Source of the DNA: Halomonas halmophila
GTDB taxonomy: Bacteria > Pseudomonadota > Gammaproteobacteria > Pseudomonadales > Halomonadaceae
Length of the DNA: 64,000 nucleotides
Reading direction: 5' to 3'
Assembly: GCF_006540005.1 (NCBI RefSeq)
Contig: NZ_BJOC01000021.1
Location: 97,505 to 161,504, forward strand
A model generated the notes under the pieces. That model ran no database searches, had not been told where the DNA came from, and worked only from the letters and a program-made list of their open reading frames with translations. Positions 1 to 8,828 of the stretch are shown piece by piece. Made by a program: the position numbers and the translations under genes. Position 1 is the first letter of the stretch, and each line of letters opens with the position of its first letter.

Positions 1-226
1 CGACAGCCAGGCCGGAGTCATCGGCCAGGGCCGCGGCTCCACTGACGCGACTGGCTTCACGCGCCTTGAGCAGGGCGTTTTCGACAAAGGTCACTCCGGT
101 CTCTTCGACCTCCACAACATCGTATGCGGACTGCGGCTGGACCTCGTAACCCAGGGGCGAGAGTAATTGATGAAATTCATTCAACTTGCCGGCGTTACCG
201 CTGGCGATTACCAATTGTTGGGGCAT
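1..226 (-). CDS. rdgB: dITP/XTP pyrophosphatase, RdgB/HAM1 family (partial)
   Basis: N-terminal 75 residues of a non-canonical purine NTP pyrophosphatase, which hydrolyses dITP, dXTP and ITP to monophosphates and keeps deaminated purines out of DNA. The translation starts [18 protein letters not shown], carrying the family's SGNxGKLxEf substrate-binding motif. Further on come the conserved [18 protein letters not shown] segment and ADDSGLAV, whose paired aspartates include the catalytic base of the family. The ATG lies at 226-224. The rest of the gene runs off the left edge of the window, so about 120 C-terminal residues are missing. Identification is firm from these motifs. Confidence 0.93.
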   Translation of the reverse strand, partial: MPQQLVIASGNAGKLNEFHQLLSPLGYEVQPQSAYDVVEVEETGVTFVENALLKAREASRVSGAAALADDSGLAV

Positions 227-661
227 TTCGTACGCTCTTGCCAGACAAAACGGATAAGGGATTCATGGCAGTATTTTAGGCGTAATAGCCAGCATAAGGA
301 ATGAGCCTGGCGGAACGTCTGACAGCGCTCAGATTGCGGCGGCTCGCGGCACTGACAGGCGTGCGCAACGCATGAACAAACTTTTTACAGCCATCTATTA
401 CATTGCGTTAAGATGCATGCTATAGAGACGTACTAAGCTTAAACGACTAAGACCTGTGGTGAAACAACGTGAACCGAGAGCCCGGAGAGGCCCTGGCCGC
501 AGGTTCTGCATCAGCCGTTCTAACGGCAATTGGCAGCGTAAAGGCGACTGGCGTTCTTTGCAGGGGAAGATCGTCGACACCCTGGGATGCAGGCAACATC
601 ACCATGCATGCCAAGTGCCGTGAACCATGACGACCATTCAGCCAGGCCAAGGAGGCTACCC
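227..661. promoter_or_regulatory. Divergent intergenic region between rdgB and the LuxR-type gene
   Basis: 435 bases without a convincing gene. It must hold the promoters of both flanking genes. A weak sigma70-like pair is TTTACA at 384-389 and TAAGAT at 409-414, with a long 19-base spacer, so it is only a suggestion. If it is used, the regulator mRNA would have a leader of about 240 bases, as is common for csgD-type genes. No repeat or clear hairpin terminator was seen. Confidence 0.3.
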
Positions 662-1318
662 ATGGATAAGGACCACCGCTCTCTCTTGTTGGTGACAGAG
701 CCCAGCGCCTTCTCCCAACTCTTTGTGGATTACCTGCGTGAACAGGGCGATTTCCCTGTGTCCGTCACGTTGCCACAATCCCGACCGACGCATGAAGAAG
801 CCCTGCCCACGGTCATCCTGCTGGATATCGACCACATGAGCGAAGCTTCGGTATATGCCTGGTATACCCACTATTCCGACCAGCCAGGTGTGGCTCTGGC
901 CGTGTTCAACCTTGCCGACGAGGATCATGCCGCGGAACTGGTATCCGCCATGCACCTCCAAGGAGTCTTCTATCGTCAGGATGACCTGTCCCTCATCTGC
1001 AAGGGTCTGACCACGCTGATGGAAGGCCACCCCTGGATGTCCCGCTCACTGATGGCGCGACTCCTGGAGTTCCTGCGTCAACAGCAGATGAATGCCTATC
1101 GACCGGCCTGCGGTCTAACCCAGCGTGAACAGGAAATCATCGGCCTGCTGGGCTCGGGGTCTTCCAACCTGGAGATCGCCGACATCCTGAATGTCAGCGA
1201 GCACACCGTGAAATCACACCTCTACAATACCTTCAAGAAGATCGGTGTGAACACGCGCCGTCAGGCCGTCAGCTGGGCCCGCCAGCATCTGGGAGCCCCG
1301 CCGCCGAGAGGAGAATGA
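662..1318 (+). CDS. LuxR-family regulator, CsgD/VpsT-like
   Basis: A 218-residue transcription factor. Residues about 6-105 resemble a degenerate receiver domain (LLLVTEPSAF, then VILLDIDHM), and about 155-210 form a LuxR/FixJ helix-turn-helix (LTQREQEIIGLL, SNLEIADILNVSEHTVKSHL). W125-M126-S127-R128 matches the W[FLM][TS]R c-di-GMP motif described for VpsT of Vibrio cholerae, at nearly the same position as in VpsT. The likely role is control of biofilm matrix or curli-type genes. The start at 662 is chosen over an in-frame ATG at 587 because AAGGAGG lies just upstream and homology begins here. It is not adjacent to matrix genes, so the target is unknown. Confidence 0.8.
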   Translation: MDKDHRSLLLVTEPSAFSQLFVDYLREQGDFPVSVTLPQSRPTHEEALPTVILLDIDHMSEASVYAWYTHYSDQPGVALAVFNLADEDHAAELVSAMHLQGVFYRQDDLSLICKGLTTLMEGHPWMSRSLMARLLEFLRQQQMNAYRPACGLTQREQEIIGLLGSGSSNLEIADILNVSEHTVKSHLYNTFKKIGVNTRRQAVSWARQHLGAPPPRGE

Positions 1319-1357
1319 ACCAGGATCCCGGAGAGCACCGGTTCTGGCCTCCACTTG

Positions 1358-2587
1358 TCAGCGCATATGTTCCTGCATCAGCCCGGCCAGGGTTTCAGCG
1401 GCATTGTCGGCCGTGGTATCCAAACGCACCAGCAGACGACGCTCCTCTTCGGTGAAGGCATCGAAGAGGCTGCACTGCTGTTCCAGCACACCCAGGCTCT
1501 CTTCGGTCGCCACTGACTGCCGCGTAGCCCGCTTGGCAATGCGCCGGCGCAGCGTGGCGTCATCGACCTCGAAATGGATCAGCAACACCGGAAGGCCGCG
1601 GGCCTCGGCCTGATGGCGCAGCAGGTCACGCTGCTCCCGCTGGAGACAGGTACTGTCGACGCAGACCGGCAGACCGGCATCCAGCAGCGCGCCGGCGCAG
1701 CGGGCCAGGCGCTGATAGGTTGCCTCGGTCGCCGTCCGTGAAAACATGTCCACATCCGGTTGCGGGCTCTCCTCCTGTGGATAAACATCGTACAGACGAC
1801 GACGCTCGGCGGACGAACACACGCGAATGGCGCCCAGCCGCTCCACCAGGGTGCGCGTGAAACGGCTCTTGCCGCTCCCCGAGACACCGACCCCGATCAC
1901 CAGGGGCGGGAAGCGAAATTCGGTATACTGCTCGGCCAGGGCGATATAACGCCGAAAATCGCTCATCGTCTCGGCCAGCAATGCCGGCTGTTCCTCGTCC
2001 CCGGCATCGCTGAAACGCCGCAGGACACGACGCGCCCCGGATAATGCCTCGATCACCTGGAAGACCGGCAAGAGTCGCGGCAACTCGTAATCGCCCGTCA
2101 GGCGCAGATAGCCATCCAGTGCCTGAAAGGCGAGGCGACGCTCATCACGGACTTCCAGGCCGACCAGCAGGGAGGCCAGATCGCTCGCCGCATCCAGCGG
2201 CCCCTCTGGGCCCGCGCCCGCAAGATCCCGATCAATGGCATTGGCCATCAGGACCCGGCCGTCATCGATCAAGCGACTCTCCGCATGAGCCCTGGCCCAA
2301 CTGGCCGGCAAGAGCCCGGTGCAGCGCGCCTGTAGCACAGGTTCGAGACGCGCGATGTTTTCCTCCAGCCAGCGTTCGAGATCGGCCACCCGTTGGCGAT
2401 CCTCTTCACCGTGCAGCAGTGAACCCAGGGCCTGGAGCTCTGCCTGACTGCGGTCGCGAATCAACTGCGCGGCCGATGCCTCGTCCACCGTGCCCTGTTG
2501 TGCATGCCAGGCATGCAAGGCGGCAATCAGTGACGCAAGGTCGAAATCCGCCTCCCGCGGCAGGGTGTCGTGCGGTTGCTGGCTCAT
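1358..2587 (-). CDS. P-loop kinase (COG0645-like) fused to a degenerate phosphotransferase-like half
   Basis: 409 residues. The C-terminal half is an AAA/zeta-toxin-type P-loop kinase: Walker A GVGVSGSGKS at about 232-241, then CVDSTCLQREQRD and LLIHFEVDDATLRRRIAKR, typical of small-molecule kinases. The N-terminal half resembles the C-terminal lobe of the aminoglycoside-phosphotransferase-like domain in bifunctional COG2187/COG0645 proteins (ASDLASLLVGLEVRDER, YLRLTGDYELPRLLPVF). The catalytic HGDLH loop expected just before it is replaced by an unrelated RAHAES segment, so this half is probably inactive. Substrate unknown. The gene stands alone, with its 3' end facing the LuxR gene. Confidence 0.75.
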   Translation of the reverse strand: MSQQPHDTLPREADFDLASLIAALHAWHAQQGTVDEASAAQLIRDRSQAELQALGSLLHGEEDRQRVADLERWLEENIARLEPVLQARCTGLLPASWARAHAESRLIDDGRVLMANAIDRDLAGAGPEGPLDAASDLASLLVGLEVRDERRLAFQALDGYLRLTGDYELPRLLPVFQVIEALSGARRVLRRFSDAGDEEQPALLAETMSDFRRYIALAEQYTEFRFPPLVIGVGVSGSGKSRFTRTLVERLGAIRVCSSAERRRLYDVYPQEESPQPDVDMFSRTATEATYQRLARCAGALLDAGLPVCVDSTCLQREQRDLLRHQAEARGLPVLLIHFEVDDATLRRRIAKRATRQSVATEESLGVLEQQCSLFDAFTEEERRLLVRLDTTADNAAETLAGLMQEHMR

Positions 2588-2613
2588 TACCGATCTCCTT
2601 GCAGTAACGCCCT

Positions 2614-3903
2614 TCAGGCCTGATTCATCGACGCAAACACCGTTTCGGCGGCATCCAGGGTCGCCTGGATATCCTCGGGAGCATGCGCGCTGGACATGAA
2701 GCCGGCCTCGAATGCCGACGGTGCCAGGTAGATCCCCTGGTCGAGCATGGCGGAAAAGAAGCGGCGGAAGGCATCGCCATCACAGGCCGTGGCCTGGGCA
2801 AAATTGTCCACCCGGCTCTGTCCGGTGAAGAAGATGCCGAACATGCCCCCAGCCTGCTGGGTGATCATGTCGATACCCGCAGCATCGGCACGCGTCTGCA
2901 GACCTTCGCACAACGTTGCGGCACGCTGGGACAGGGCATCATGGAAGCCGGGTTCACGCACCTTGTTGAGCAGGGCAATGCCCGCCGCCATGGCCAGAGG
3001 GTTACCCGCCAGGGTGCCGGCCTGATAGATCGGTCCCAGCGGCGAGATGTTTTCCATGATCGAGCGGCGGCCGCCGAAAGCCCCCACGGGCATGCCGCCA
3101 CCGACGATCTTGCCCAGGCAGGTCAGGTCCGGGGTAACGCCATAATGTGCCTGGGCGCCGCCCATGGCGACGCGAAAGCCGGTCATGACCTCATCGAAGA
3201 TCAACACGCTCTCATGACGATCACAGACCCGCCGCAAGGTTTCGAGAAAGTCCGGCTGGGGCGGTATGCAATTCATGTTGCCGGCCACCGGCTCGACGAT
3301 GATGCAGGCGATCTGGTCGCCGATTTCCTCGAAACAGGCCTCCACGGCATCCGGATCATTATACGACAGCGTGATGGTATGTTCGGCCAGCGATGCCGGC
3401 ACGCCGGGCGAGCTCGGCTCACCATGGGTCACGGCTCCCGAGCCCGCCTTGACCAGCAGGGAGTCGGTATGACCATGGTAATTGCCCTCGAACTTGACGA
3501 TCTTGTCGCGTCCCGTGTAGCCGCGGGCCAGTCGCACAGCGGACATGGTGGCCTCGGTGCCGGAATTGACCATGCGCACCATGTCCATGCTGGGGATCAT
3601 CTCGCAGATCAGGTCGGCCATGTCGGTCTCGATGGCCGTCGGCGTGCCGAAGGACAGGCCATCATCGAGACGCTCGCGCACCGCGCCCAGCACATCGGGA
3701 TCGGCGTGACCGGTGATCATCGGCCCCCAGGAGCCCACATAATCGATATAACGCTTGCCTTCCACATCGAATAGATACGCTCCCTGGGCACGCTCCATGA
3801 AAACCGGGGAACGGTCCATGCCCTTGAAGGCACGCACCGGCGAATTGACACCGCCGGGAATGCGTCGACAGGCCCGTTCGAAGAGCTGCGCTGATGTGGT
3901 CAT
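2614..3903 (-). CDS. hemL: Glutamate-1-semialdehyde 2,1-aminomutase
   Basis: 429 residues, the usual length. It converts glutamate-1-semialdehyde to 5-aminolevulinate in the C5 pathway of tetrapyrrole synthesis, with PLP or PMP as cofactor. The PLP-binding lysine is K265 in [17 protein letters not shown], the same number as in the E. coli enzyme. Other class-III aminotransferase marks are [23 protein letters not shown] and [11 protein letters not shown]. It is the last gene of the minus-strand run clc-hemJ-thiD-hemL, 179 bases after thiD. The linkage with hemJ suggests joint supply of the heme pathway. Confidence 0.97.
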   Translation of the reverse strand: MTTSAQLFERACRRIPGGVNSPVRAFKGMDRSPVFMERAQGAYLFDVEGKRYIDYVGSWGPMITGHADPDVLGAVRERLDDGLSFGTPTAIETDMADLICEMIPSMDMVRMVNSGTEATMSAVRLARGYTGRDKIVKFEGNYHGHTDSLLVKAGSGAVTHGEPSSPGVPASLAEHTITLSYNDPDAVEACFEEIGDQIACIIVEPVAGNMNCIPPQPDFLETLRRVCDRHESVLIFDEVMTGFRVAMGGAQAHYGVTPDLTCLGKIVGGGMPVGAFGGRRSIMENISPLGPIYQAGTLAGNPLAMAAGIALLNKVREPGFHDALSQRAATLCEGLQTRADAAGIDMITQQAGGMFGIFFTGQSRVDNFAQATACDGDAFRRFFSAMLDQGIYLAPSAFEAGFMSSAHAPEDIQATLDAAETVFASMNQA

Positions 3904-3973
3904 GTCAACCTCTTGTCCTGTTGAGGGAAAGCTCTGGATGATGCTGGAGGCAGGAAACTGACGGCCTCCAGCT

Positions 3974-3982
3974 TGTGGATAA
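3974..3982 (-). promoter_or_regulatory. Perfect DnaA box between thiD and hemL
   Basis: TGTGGATAA, the complement of the consensus TTATCCACA, lies in the 179-base gap between thiD and hemL. It is one of six perfect 9-mers in the window. Whether DnaA affects hemL expression cannot be told from sequence. Confidence 0.5.
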
Positions 3983-4082
3983 TTCGTTGGATAAACTTTT
4001 GACGAGCAGTGATCGACCGGTGAACAGCGTCGAAGTGGTCGCCATCATCCCGCCAATGCTGCTTCGGCACACTCGTTCAGTA

Positions 4083-4895
4083 TTACATACCTGGCCCGTT
4101 CCAGTAGCGCCGCGGCAGACACTGATCGTCTCCCGGGCACCAGCCGTGCGACAGCGCCTCCCAGGTAAAGGCCTGAGCCTGCTCGCAGGCGGCAACCATG
4201 GAGTCCCCCAGCGCCAGCCGAGCCGCCAGCGCCGAGGCCAGGGTGCATCCCGAGCCATGGAAGACCGCCGGCAAGCGTGGCCACTCCCACTGCCGATCAC
4301 CATCCGGTGTATGCAGGGTGTGGACAACCTTGTCATCGGCGTCCGCCGCATCGGTGCCGGTAACCAGCACCGCCTGGCAGCCCTGGCGCATCAGGCTGAC
4401 TGCCCTGTCGGTCTCATCCCGACATACCGCCTCGGCCAGACGCTGCAGCTCGAGATGATTGGGCGTCAGGATATCCACAAGGGGAAGCAGGCGCGACGCG
4501 TACGCCGCCGCCAGGGCATCCGTGGATAACTCACGACCACCGCCTGCCTTGAGGATCGGATCGGCCACCACCGGCACTCCGGGCCGACGCCGGACGATGT
4601 CCGCCACCGCCTCCAGGCTCGCGACATCGCTCAGCAGACCGATCTTGATGGCATCGATCTCGATACCCGCCAGCCCGTCGGCCATCTCGCTGACCAGTTC
4701 GCCGGCCACCGGCTGCACGCGGCTGACATCGCGGCAATTCTGTACCGTCATCGCCGTGGGAATCGTCAACGCCCAGCCGCCACAGGCACCGATGGCCTCG
4801 GCGTCGGCAATGATACCGGCGCCGCCGGTGGGATCGTGCCCCCCCAGGGCCAGAATTACCGGCAGGTGTCGATTGAAGGTCAAGGACGGCGTCAT
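4083..4895 (-). CDS. thiD: Hydroxymethylpyrimidine/phosphomethylpyrimidine kinase
   Basis: 270 residues of the ribokinase/PfkB fold. It phosphorylates HMP and HMP-P to HMP-PP for thiamine synthesis. The N-terminal substrate loop is ALGGHDPTGGAGIIADAEA, and the C-terminal anion hole and catalytic motif is FHGSGCTLASALAARLALG. The start overlaps the hemJ stop by one base (TGATG), so the two are translationally coupled. In pseudomonads thiD, thiE and hemL are adjacent. Here there is no thiE between thiD and hemL, so thiamine-phosphate synthase must be encoded elsewhere or be absent. Confidence 0.95.
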   Translation of the reverse strand: MTPSLTFNRHLPVILALGGHDPTGGAGIIADAEAIGACGGWALTIPTAMTVQNCRDVSRVQPVAGELVSEMADGLAGIEIDAIKIGLLSDVASLEAVADIVRRRPGVPVVADPILKAGGGRELSTDALAAAYASRLLPLVDILTPNHLELQRLAEAVCRDETDRAVSLMRQGCQAVLVTGTDAADADDKVVHTLHTPDGDRQWEWPRLPAVFHGSGCTLASALAARLALGDSMVAACEQAQAFTWEALSHGWCPGDDQCLPRRYWNGPGM

Positions 4896-5326
4896 CAGAA
4901 CGGCTTGAGCACGGCCAGCAGGATGATCCCCAGCAGGGCGATCACGGGCAGTTCATTGAAGATGCGGAAATATCTCGAGCTGCGCTGGCAGCGCTCGGCG
5001 GCAAACTGCTTGAGATAGATCAGGCATACATGATGATACGCCACCAGCAGGGCCACCAGGGTCAGCTTGATGTGCATCCAGCCCTGACTCAGCCAGCCGG
5101 GTACCAGATAGAGCATCAGGCCACCGAAGATCAGCACCGCCACCATCGAGGGCATCATGATGCCCCGATACAGCTTGCGCTCCATGGTGGTGAAATACGC
5201 CATGGCCTGCCGGTCGTCCTGATCCCGCGCCGTGGCATGGTATACATAGAGGCGCGGCAGATAGAACATCGCCGCAAACCAGGTCACCATGGCAATCAGG
5301 TGAAAGGCCTTGATCCAGAGATACAT
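4895..5326 (-). CDS. hemJ: Protoporphyrinogen IX oxidase HemJ
   Basis: 143-residue inner-membrane protein of the UPF0093/HemJ family, which oxidises protoporphyrinogen IX to protoporphyrin IX. Four hydrophobic segments are visible (about 5-25, 50-75, 80-105 and 122-142). The conserved histidine is in YLWIKAFHLIAMVTWFA and the conserved lysine in WMHIKLTLV, both heme-associated in the family. The start at 5326 (MYLWIK) is preferred over an in-frame GTG 12 bases upstream because it matches the family start and has GAGGAG four bases upstream. It lies 8 bases after clc and overlaps thiD by one base. Confidence 0.93.
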   Translation of the reverse strand: MYLWIKAFHLIAMVTWFAAMFYLPRLYVYHATARDQDDRQAMAYFTTMERKLYRGIMMPSMVAVLIFGGLMLYLVPGWLSQGWMHIKLTLVALLVAYHHVCLIYLKQFAAERCQRSSRYFRIFNELPVIALLGIILLAVLKPF

Positions 5327-5334
5327 GTCACTCC

Positions 5335-7158
5335 TCACGTATTGCGAAAGCGGTAATAGCGCTCGATGGCATCGCGGGTAATGATACCCGAGATGCGCTG
5401 CTTGCCGGGACGATGGCCGTGTTGCACGTAGAGCGCATCGACATGCTTGGTATTGAGCCGATCGAAGGCCTCGGACAGAGTCGCCTGCAGATGGATGGGC
5501 GCCAGGTCCAGGCGCTTGCCAGGAATCTCCAGCAGGTCCATCTTGCCATCCTTGCCGATATTGTCATCGTCATCATGCTCCAGCATCCAGCGCGCCAGGG
5601 ACGCCGCCTTGAGGGCCAGGGTCGGCTTGTCATCGCGAGTGCGCTCGATGACCACCCATTCGGGCTTGTCGTCCAGCAGGGCACTGGCCTCGGCACGCGT
5701 CACGCGGCGCGGCGAGCGAACCAGGGCGCGCTCCATGACCGCCGGCACCGAGACGCGTGACAGAGCCTGCATCAAGGGCTGCTGCAAGGGATGGAGTCCA
5801 TGGCGGGTAACACTCACGAAAAAACCATCACAGCCACACAGCTGGCGTGACGTCAGGCCTGCCACCACCACAGCGAGCATGCCCGGCAGAATCATGCCCG
5901 GATTGTGCGTCAGCTCGAGCAGTGCCATCAGCGCCGCCAGCGGTGCCTGCAGGACGGCTCCCATCATGGCCGCCATGCCCAGCATGGCATACACCTCGGG
6001 GCCGGCCGCGACCTCCGGCAACCACCAGCCGCCGAACAGGCCACACAGGGCGCCGGCGGCACCCCCGGCCACCAGCACCGGACCAATGATGCTCACCGGG
6101 ATGCCGCAGGCCACCGCCAGGGCCGTCAGCACCAGCTTGCCGAAGGCCAGGGCAATCAATACGTCCAGGGTGATCGAACCATTCAGGATGCTGCCCAGGC
6201 TGTCATACCCCATGCCCTGTACCTGGGGATACCACCAGGCCACGCCACCGACCAGGCCAGCAACCAGGGCCAGGCGTGCCGCAAAGGGGAGACGTTTCAT
6301 GACATTGCACGAGCGCGCCAGCTTGACGAAGCCTCCCGCCATCAGACCGATCGCCAGTGCACTCAGCACGATCCAGGGCAGGTTGTACAACGACTCCAGC
6401 TCGACACCGCTCATCTGGAAGGGACGCACGCTTCCATAGGCCATCTGTGCCACCAGGGCACCGATGGTAGAGGCCAGGATCACCGGCATGAAACCGATCA
6501 GCGTGTATTCCATGATCACCACTTCCATGGCGAAGATGACGCCGGCAATCGGCGTGTTGAATGACGCCGAAATGCCCGCGGCCGTGCCGCACCCCACCAG
6601 CACGCGCAGGCTGTTGTGGGGCAGCCTCAGGCGTTCACCCAGGCCGCTCGACGCCGCCGCACCGAGATGAATGGCCGGGCCTTCGCGGCCCGCGGAAAGC
6701 CCACCGAGCACCGAGATCAACCCGACCCACCATTGCGTGAACCAGTTGCGCAACGGAAAGCGACCCTGATGGTAAGTCAATCGCTCGATGACATGGGCCA
6801 CCCCGATCTGGCGCGCGGCAGGGGGCTGATAATGCATCCACAGGCCAATCAGGATCACCGCCAGCACCGGCAGCGAGGATCTGAGCCAGGGGGAGAGCGT
6901 CTCGAAGGCTTCAGGATCGGCATCCGGCATGAAGGCCATGGCACCGATTTCCAGCATCATGCGGAAGCCGACCATCAGACCGCCGGTGATCAGGCCAGAA
7001 AAAATGCCCAGCACGCACAGCTGCGGCAGGCCATCGACACTGGCCAGACGGCGGCGAAAGCCATCGAGCGAAAAAAAACGAAACCGGCGTCGTGACAAGA
7101 AGACCGTCCTCTGGAACCAGACAATTTCCCGGACATCCCTGCTCCAGCAGAAGCCCAC
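5335..7158 (-). CDS. ClC-family chloride channel/antiporter with C-terminal CBS region
   Basis: 607 residues with about ten hydrophobic helices, followed by a cytoplasmic region resembling a CBS pair (about 455-605). The selectivity and gating motif [14 protein letters not shown], with the gating glutamate of the family, is present, as is [20 protein letters not shown]. The usual GSGIP loop is replaced by [11 protein letters not shown], a common variant in CBS-containing bacterial ClCs. Such proteins move chloride, some in exchange for protons, which suits a halophile. The GTG start at 7158 has no good ribosome site; a TTG at 7098 ([10 protein letters not shown]) behind AGAGGACG is an alternative. 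First gene of the clc-hemJ-thiD-hemL run. Confidence 0.88.
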   Translation of the reverse strand: MGFCWSRDVREIVWFQRTVFLSRRRFRFFSLDGFRRRLASVDGLPQLCVLGIFSGLITGGLMVGFRMMLEIGAMAFMPDADPEAFETLSPWLRSSLPVLAVILIGLWMHYQPPAARQIGVAHVIERLTYHQGRFPLRNWFTQWWVGLISVLGGLSAGREGPAIHLGAAASSGLGERLRLPHNSLRVLVGCGTAAGISASFNTPIAGVIFAMEVVIMEYTLIGFMPVILASTIGALVAQMAYGSVRPFQMSGVELESLYNLPWIVLSALAIGLMAGGFVKLARSCNVMKRLPFAARLALVAGLVGGVAWWYPQVQGMGYDSLGSILNGSITLDVLIALAFGKLVLTALAVACGIPVSIIGPVLVAGGAAGALCGLFGGWWLPEVAAGPEVYAMLGMAAMMGAVLQAPLAALMALLELTHNPGMILPGMLAVVVAGLTSRQLCGCDGFFVSVTRHGLHPLQQPLMQALSRVSVPAVMERALVRSPRRVTRAEASALLDDKPEWVVIERTRDDKPTLALKAASLARWMLEHDDDDNIGKDGKMDLLEIPGKRLDLAPIHLQATLSEAFDRLNTKHVDALYVQHGHRPGKQRISGIITRDAIERYYRFRNT

Positions 7159-7234
7159 AGGGTGGGTAGGACCCGCCCGACTTGTGTATCATATCCTTTT
7201 AAAAGGTCCCAGCGTTCCTGATGAGGAGTCCAAC
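7159..7234. promoter_or_regulatory. Divergent clc/argC promoter region with 12-bp palindrome
   Basis: A short region between divergently transcribed clc and argC. It contains a perfect palindrome CCTTTTAAAAGG at 7195-7206 and, ahead of argC, the ribosome site GAGGAG at 7223-7228. The palindrome could be an operator, but it does not match a consensus ARG box, so no regulator is assigned. Confidence 0.4.
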
Positions 7235-8269
7235 GTGATCAAGGTCGGAATCGTCGGCGGCACCGGCTATACCGGAGTCGAGCTGCTCAGGCTGCTGGCG
7301 CGTCACCCGGATGTCAGTGTCGAGGCCATCACCTCGCGCAGTGAAGCCGGCCTGGCGGTCAGCGAACTGTATCCCAATCTGCGGGGGCATTACGCCGACC
7401 TGCGTTTCAGCAACCCCGACCCCGAACGACTGGGTGCTTGTGACGCCGTCTTCTTCGCCACACCACATGGCGTAGCCCATGCCCTGGCGGGCGACCTGCT
7501 CGAACGAGGCACGCGCGTCATCGACCTGTCGGCCGACTTCCGCCTGCGCGATGCCGATGAATGGGCGGCGTGGTATGGCCAGTCTCATGGTGCCCCGAAA
7601 CTCCTCGCGGAAGCGGTCTACGGCTTACCGGAAACCAACCGCGAGCGCATTCGCGGGGCACGCCTGGTCGCCGTGCCCGGCTGTTACCCGACGGCCGTGC
7701 AACTCGGCCTGCTGCCACTGCTGGAAAGCGCCTCGATCGATGCCAACCACCTGATCGCCGACTGCAAATCCGGCGTCACCGGCGCCGGGCGTGGGGCCAA
7801 GGTTGGCTCACTGCTGGCCGAGGCCAGCGAATCGATGAAATCCTATGGTGCCTCCGGTCATCGCCACCTGCCGGAAATCCGCCAGGGCCTGGGCGATGCC
7901 TTCGGCGAGCGGGTCGGCCTGACCTTCGTGCCCCATCTGACCCCGATGATCCGCGGCATCCATGCCACGCTCTATGGCCGGTTGCAGGGCGATGTCGCGG
8001 ATCTCCAGGCACTCTTCGAACAGCGCTTCGCCGACGAACCCTTCGTCGACGTCATGCCGCCCGGCAGTCACCCGGAAACCCGCAGCGTCAAGGGCGCCAA
8101 CATGTGCCGCATCGCCGTGCACCGCCCGGTAGATAGCGACACCGTGGTGGTCCTCTCGGTCATCGACAACCTGGTCAAGGGCGCCTCGGGTCAGGCGATA
8201 CACAATCTCAACCTGATGTTCGACTGCGTCGAGACCGCCGGCCTCGACGCCCCGGCCATGATGCCCTAG
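7235..8269 (+). CDS. argC: N-acetyl-gamma-glutamyl-phosphate reductase
   Basis: 344 residues, the family's usual length. It reduces N-acetylglutamyl-5-phosphate to the semialdehyde with NADPH, the third step of arginine synthesis. The Rossmann motif [17 protein letters not shown] is at the N-terminus, and the catalytic cysteine is in [19 protein letters not shown]. Later family segments include [13 protein letters not shown] and [12 protein letters not shown]. The GTG start at 7235 is chosen because GAGGAG lies six bases upstream and homology begins at once. The frame stays open upstream but that stretch lacks homology. The gene is followed by erpA, a pairing seen in other gammaproteobacteria. 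Confidence 0.96.
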   Translation: MIKVGIVGGTGYTGVELLRLLARHPDVSVEAITSRSEAGLAVSELYPNLRGHYADLRFSNPDPERLGACDAVFFATPHGVAHALAGDLLERGTRVIDLSADFRLRDADEWAAWYGQSHGAPKLLAEAVYGLPETNRERIRGARLVAVPGCYPTAVQLGLLPLLESASIDANHLIADCKSGVTGAGRGAKVGSLLAEASESMKSYGASGHRHLPEIRQGLGDAFGERVGLTFVPHLTPMIRGIHATLYGRLQGDVADLQALFEQRFADEPFVDVMPPGSHPETRSVKGANMCRIAVHRPVDSDTVVVLSVIDNLVKGASGQAIHNLNLMFDCVETAGLDAPAMMP

Positions 8270-8279
8270 CCCCCACACA

Positions 8280-8313
8280 ATAGTTGACCTTTTTACTGGG
8301 TGGTGTGGATAAT
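8280..8313 (+). promoter_or_regulatory. erpA promoter with IscR type-1-like operator and DnaA box
   Basis: TTGACC (8284-8289) and GATAAT (8308-8313) form a good sigma70 promoter with an 18-base spacer. Over the -35 region, 8280-8304 matches by eye about 19 of 25 positions of the IscR type-1 consensus, including ATAGTTGAC and the WWWYAST core. A perfect DnaA box TGTGGATAA at 8304-8312 covers the -10. Repression of erpA by cluster-loaded IscR is known in E. coli; here it is inferred from the site. Confidence 0.6.
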
Positions 8314-8353
8314 TGTCATATATTCACCTTCAAAGACGACGGGGAGGTCGCCC

Positions 8354-8707
8354 ATGAGTGGTGTAGCATCCTTTGTTCCTACCCCGCTGTTGCTGTCCGA
8401 CAGCGCCAAGGCACGCATCAGAGGCCTGGTCGAGGAAGAGGGCAACCAGGCACTCAAGCTGCGGGTCTATGTGACCGGCGGAGGTTGTTCCGGCTTTCAG
8501 TACGGCTTCGATTTTGCCGACTCGGTCGCCGAAGACGACACCCTGGTCGAGTTCGACGACGTGGCCCTGGTCGTCGATCCGCTGTCCTACCAGTATCTGG
8601 TCGGTTCAACGGTCGACTTCGAGGAAGGCCTGGCCGGTGCACGTTTCATGATCCAGAACCCCAATGCCACCACCACCTGTGGCTGCGGCGCCTCCTTCAT
8701 GGTCTGA
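8354..8707 (+). CDS. erpA: Iron-sulfur cluster insertion protein ErpA
   Basis: 117-residue A-type Fe-S carrier that delivers clusters to apoproteins such as IspG/IspH and respiratory enzymes. The three cluster-binding cysteines are in [11 protein letters not shown] and near the C-terminus in [10 protein letters not shown]. The FVEEGLxGAxFxxxNPNA-type segment appears as [17 protein letters not shown]. The start at 8354 is chosen because GGGGAGG sits six bases upstream and homology starts with the [10 protein letters not shown] segment. Its own promoter carries an IscR-like site, fitting control by Fe-S status. Confidence 0.95.
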   Translation: MSGVASFVPTPLLLSDSAKARIRGLVEEEGNQALKLRVYVTGGGCSGFQYGFDFADSVAEDDTLVEFDDVALVVDPLSYQYLVGSTVDFEEGLAGARFMIQNPNATTTCGCGASFMV

Positions 8708-8785
8708 CCCACCGCGCCGGAACGTTGAACCGGCGCTGACAAGGCTTCCCACCCTGACTTGACGCCTTCATGACAACTCGCCATG

Positions 8786-8802
8786 GTGGATACGTATTCC
8801 AC
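8786..8802. promoter_or_regulatory. Inverted repeat upstream of glnH-like gene
   Basis: GTGGA, seven bases, TCCAC, located 27-43 bases before the glnH-like start. It has the size of a dimeric-repressor operator, but no regulator family was recognised. It could also be chance. Confidence 0.3.
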
Positions 8803-8828
8803 AACAATTGCTCCACATGGGGAAACGT

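Noticed and set aside
7195..7206. CCTTTTAAAAGG as an ArgR operator for argC
   Set aside because: It does not fit the ARG-box consensus (TNTGAAT-W4-ATTCANA), so it is listed only as an unassigned palindrome.
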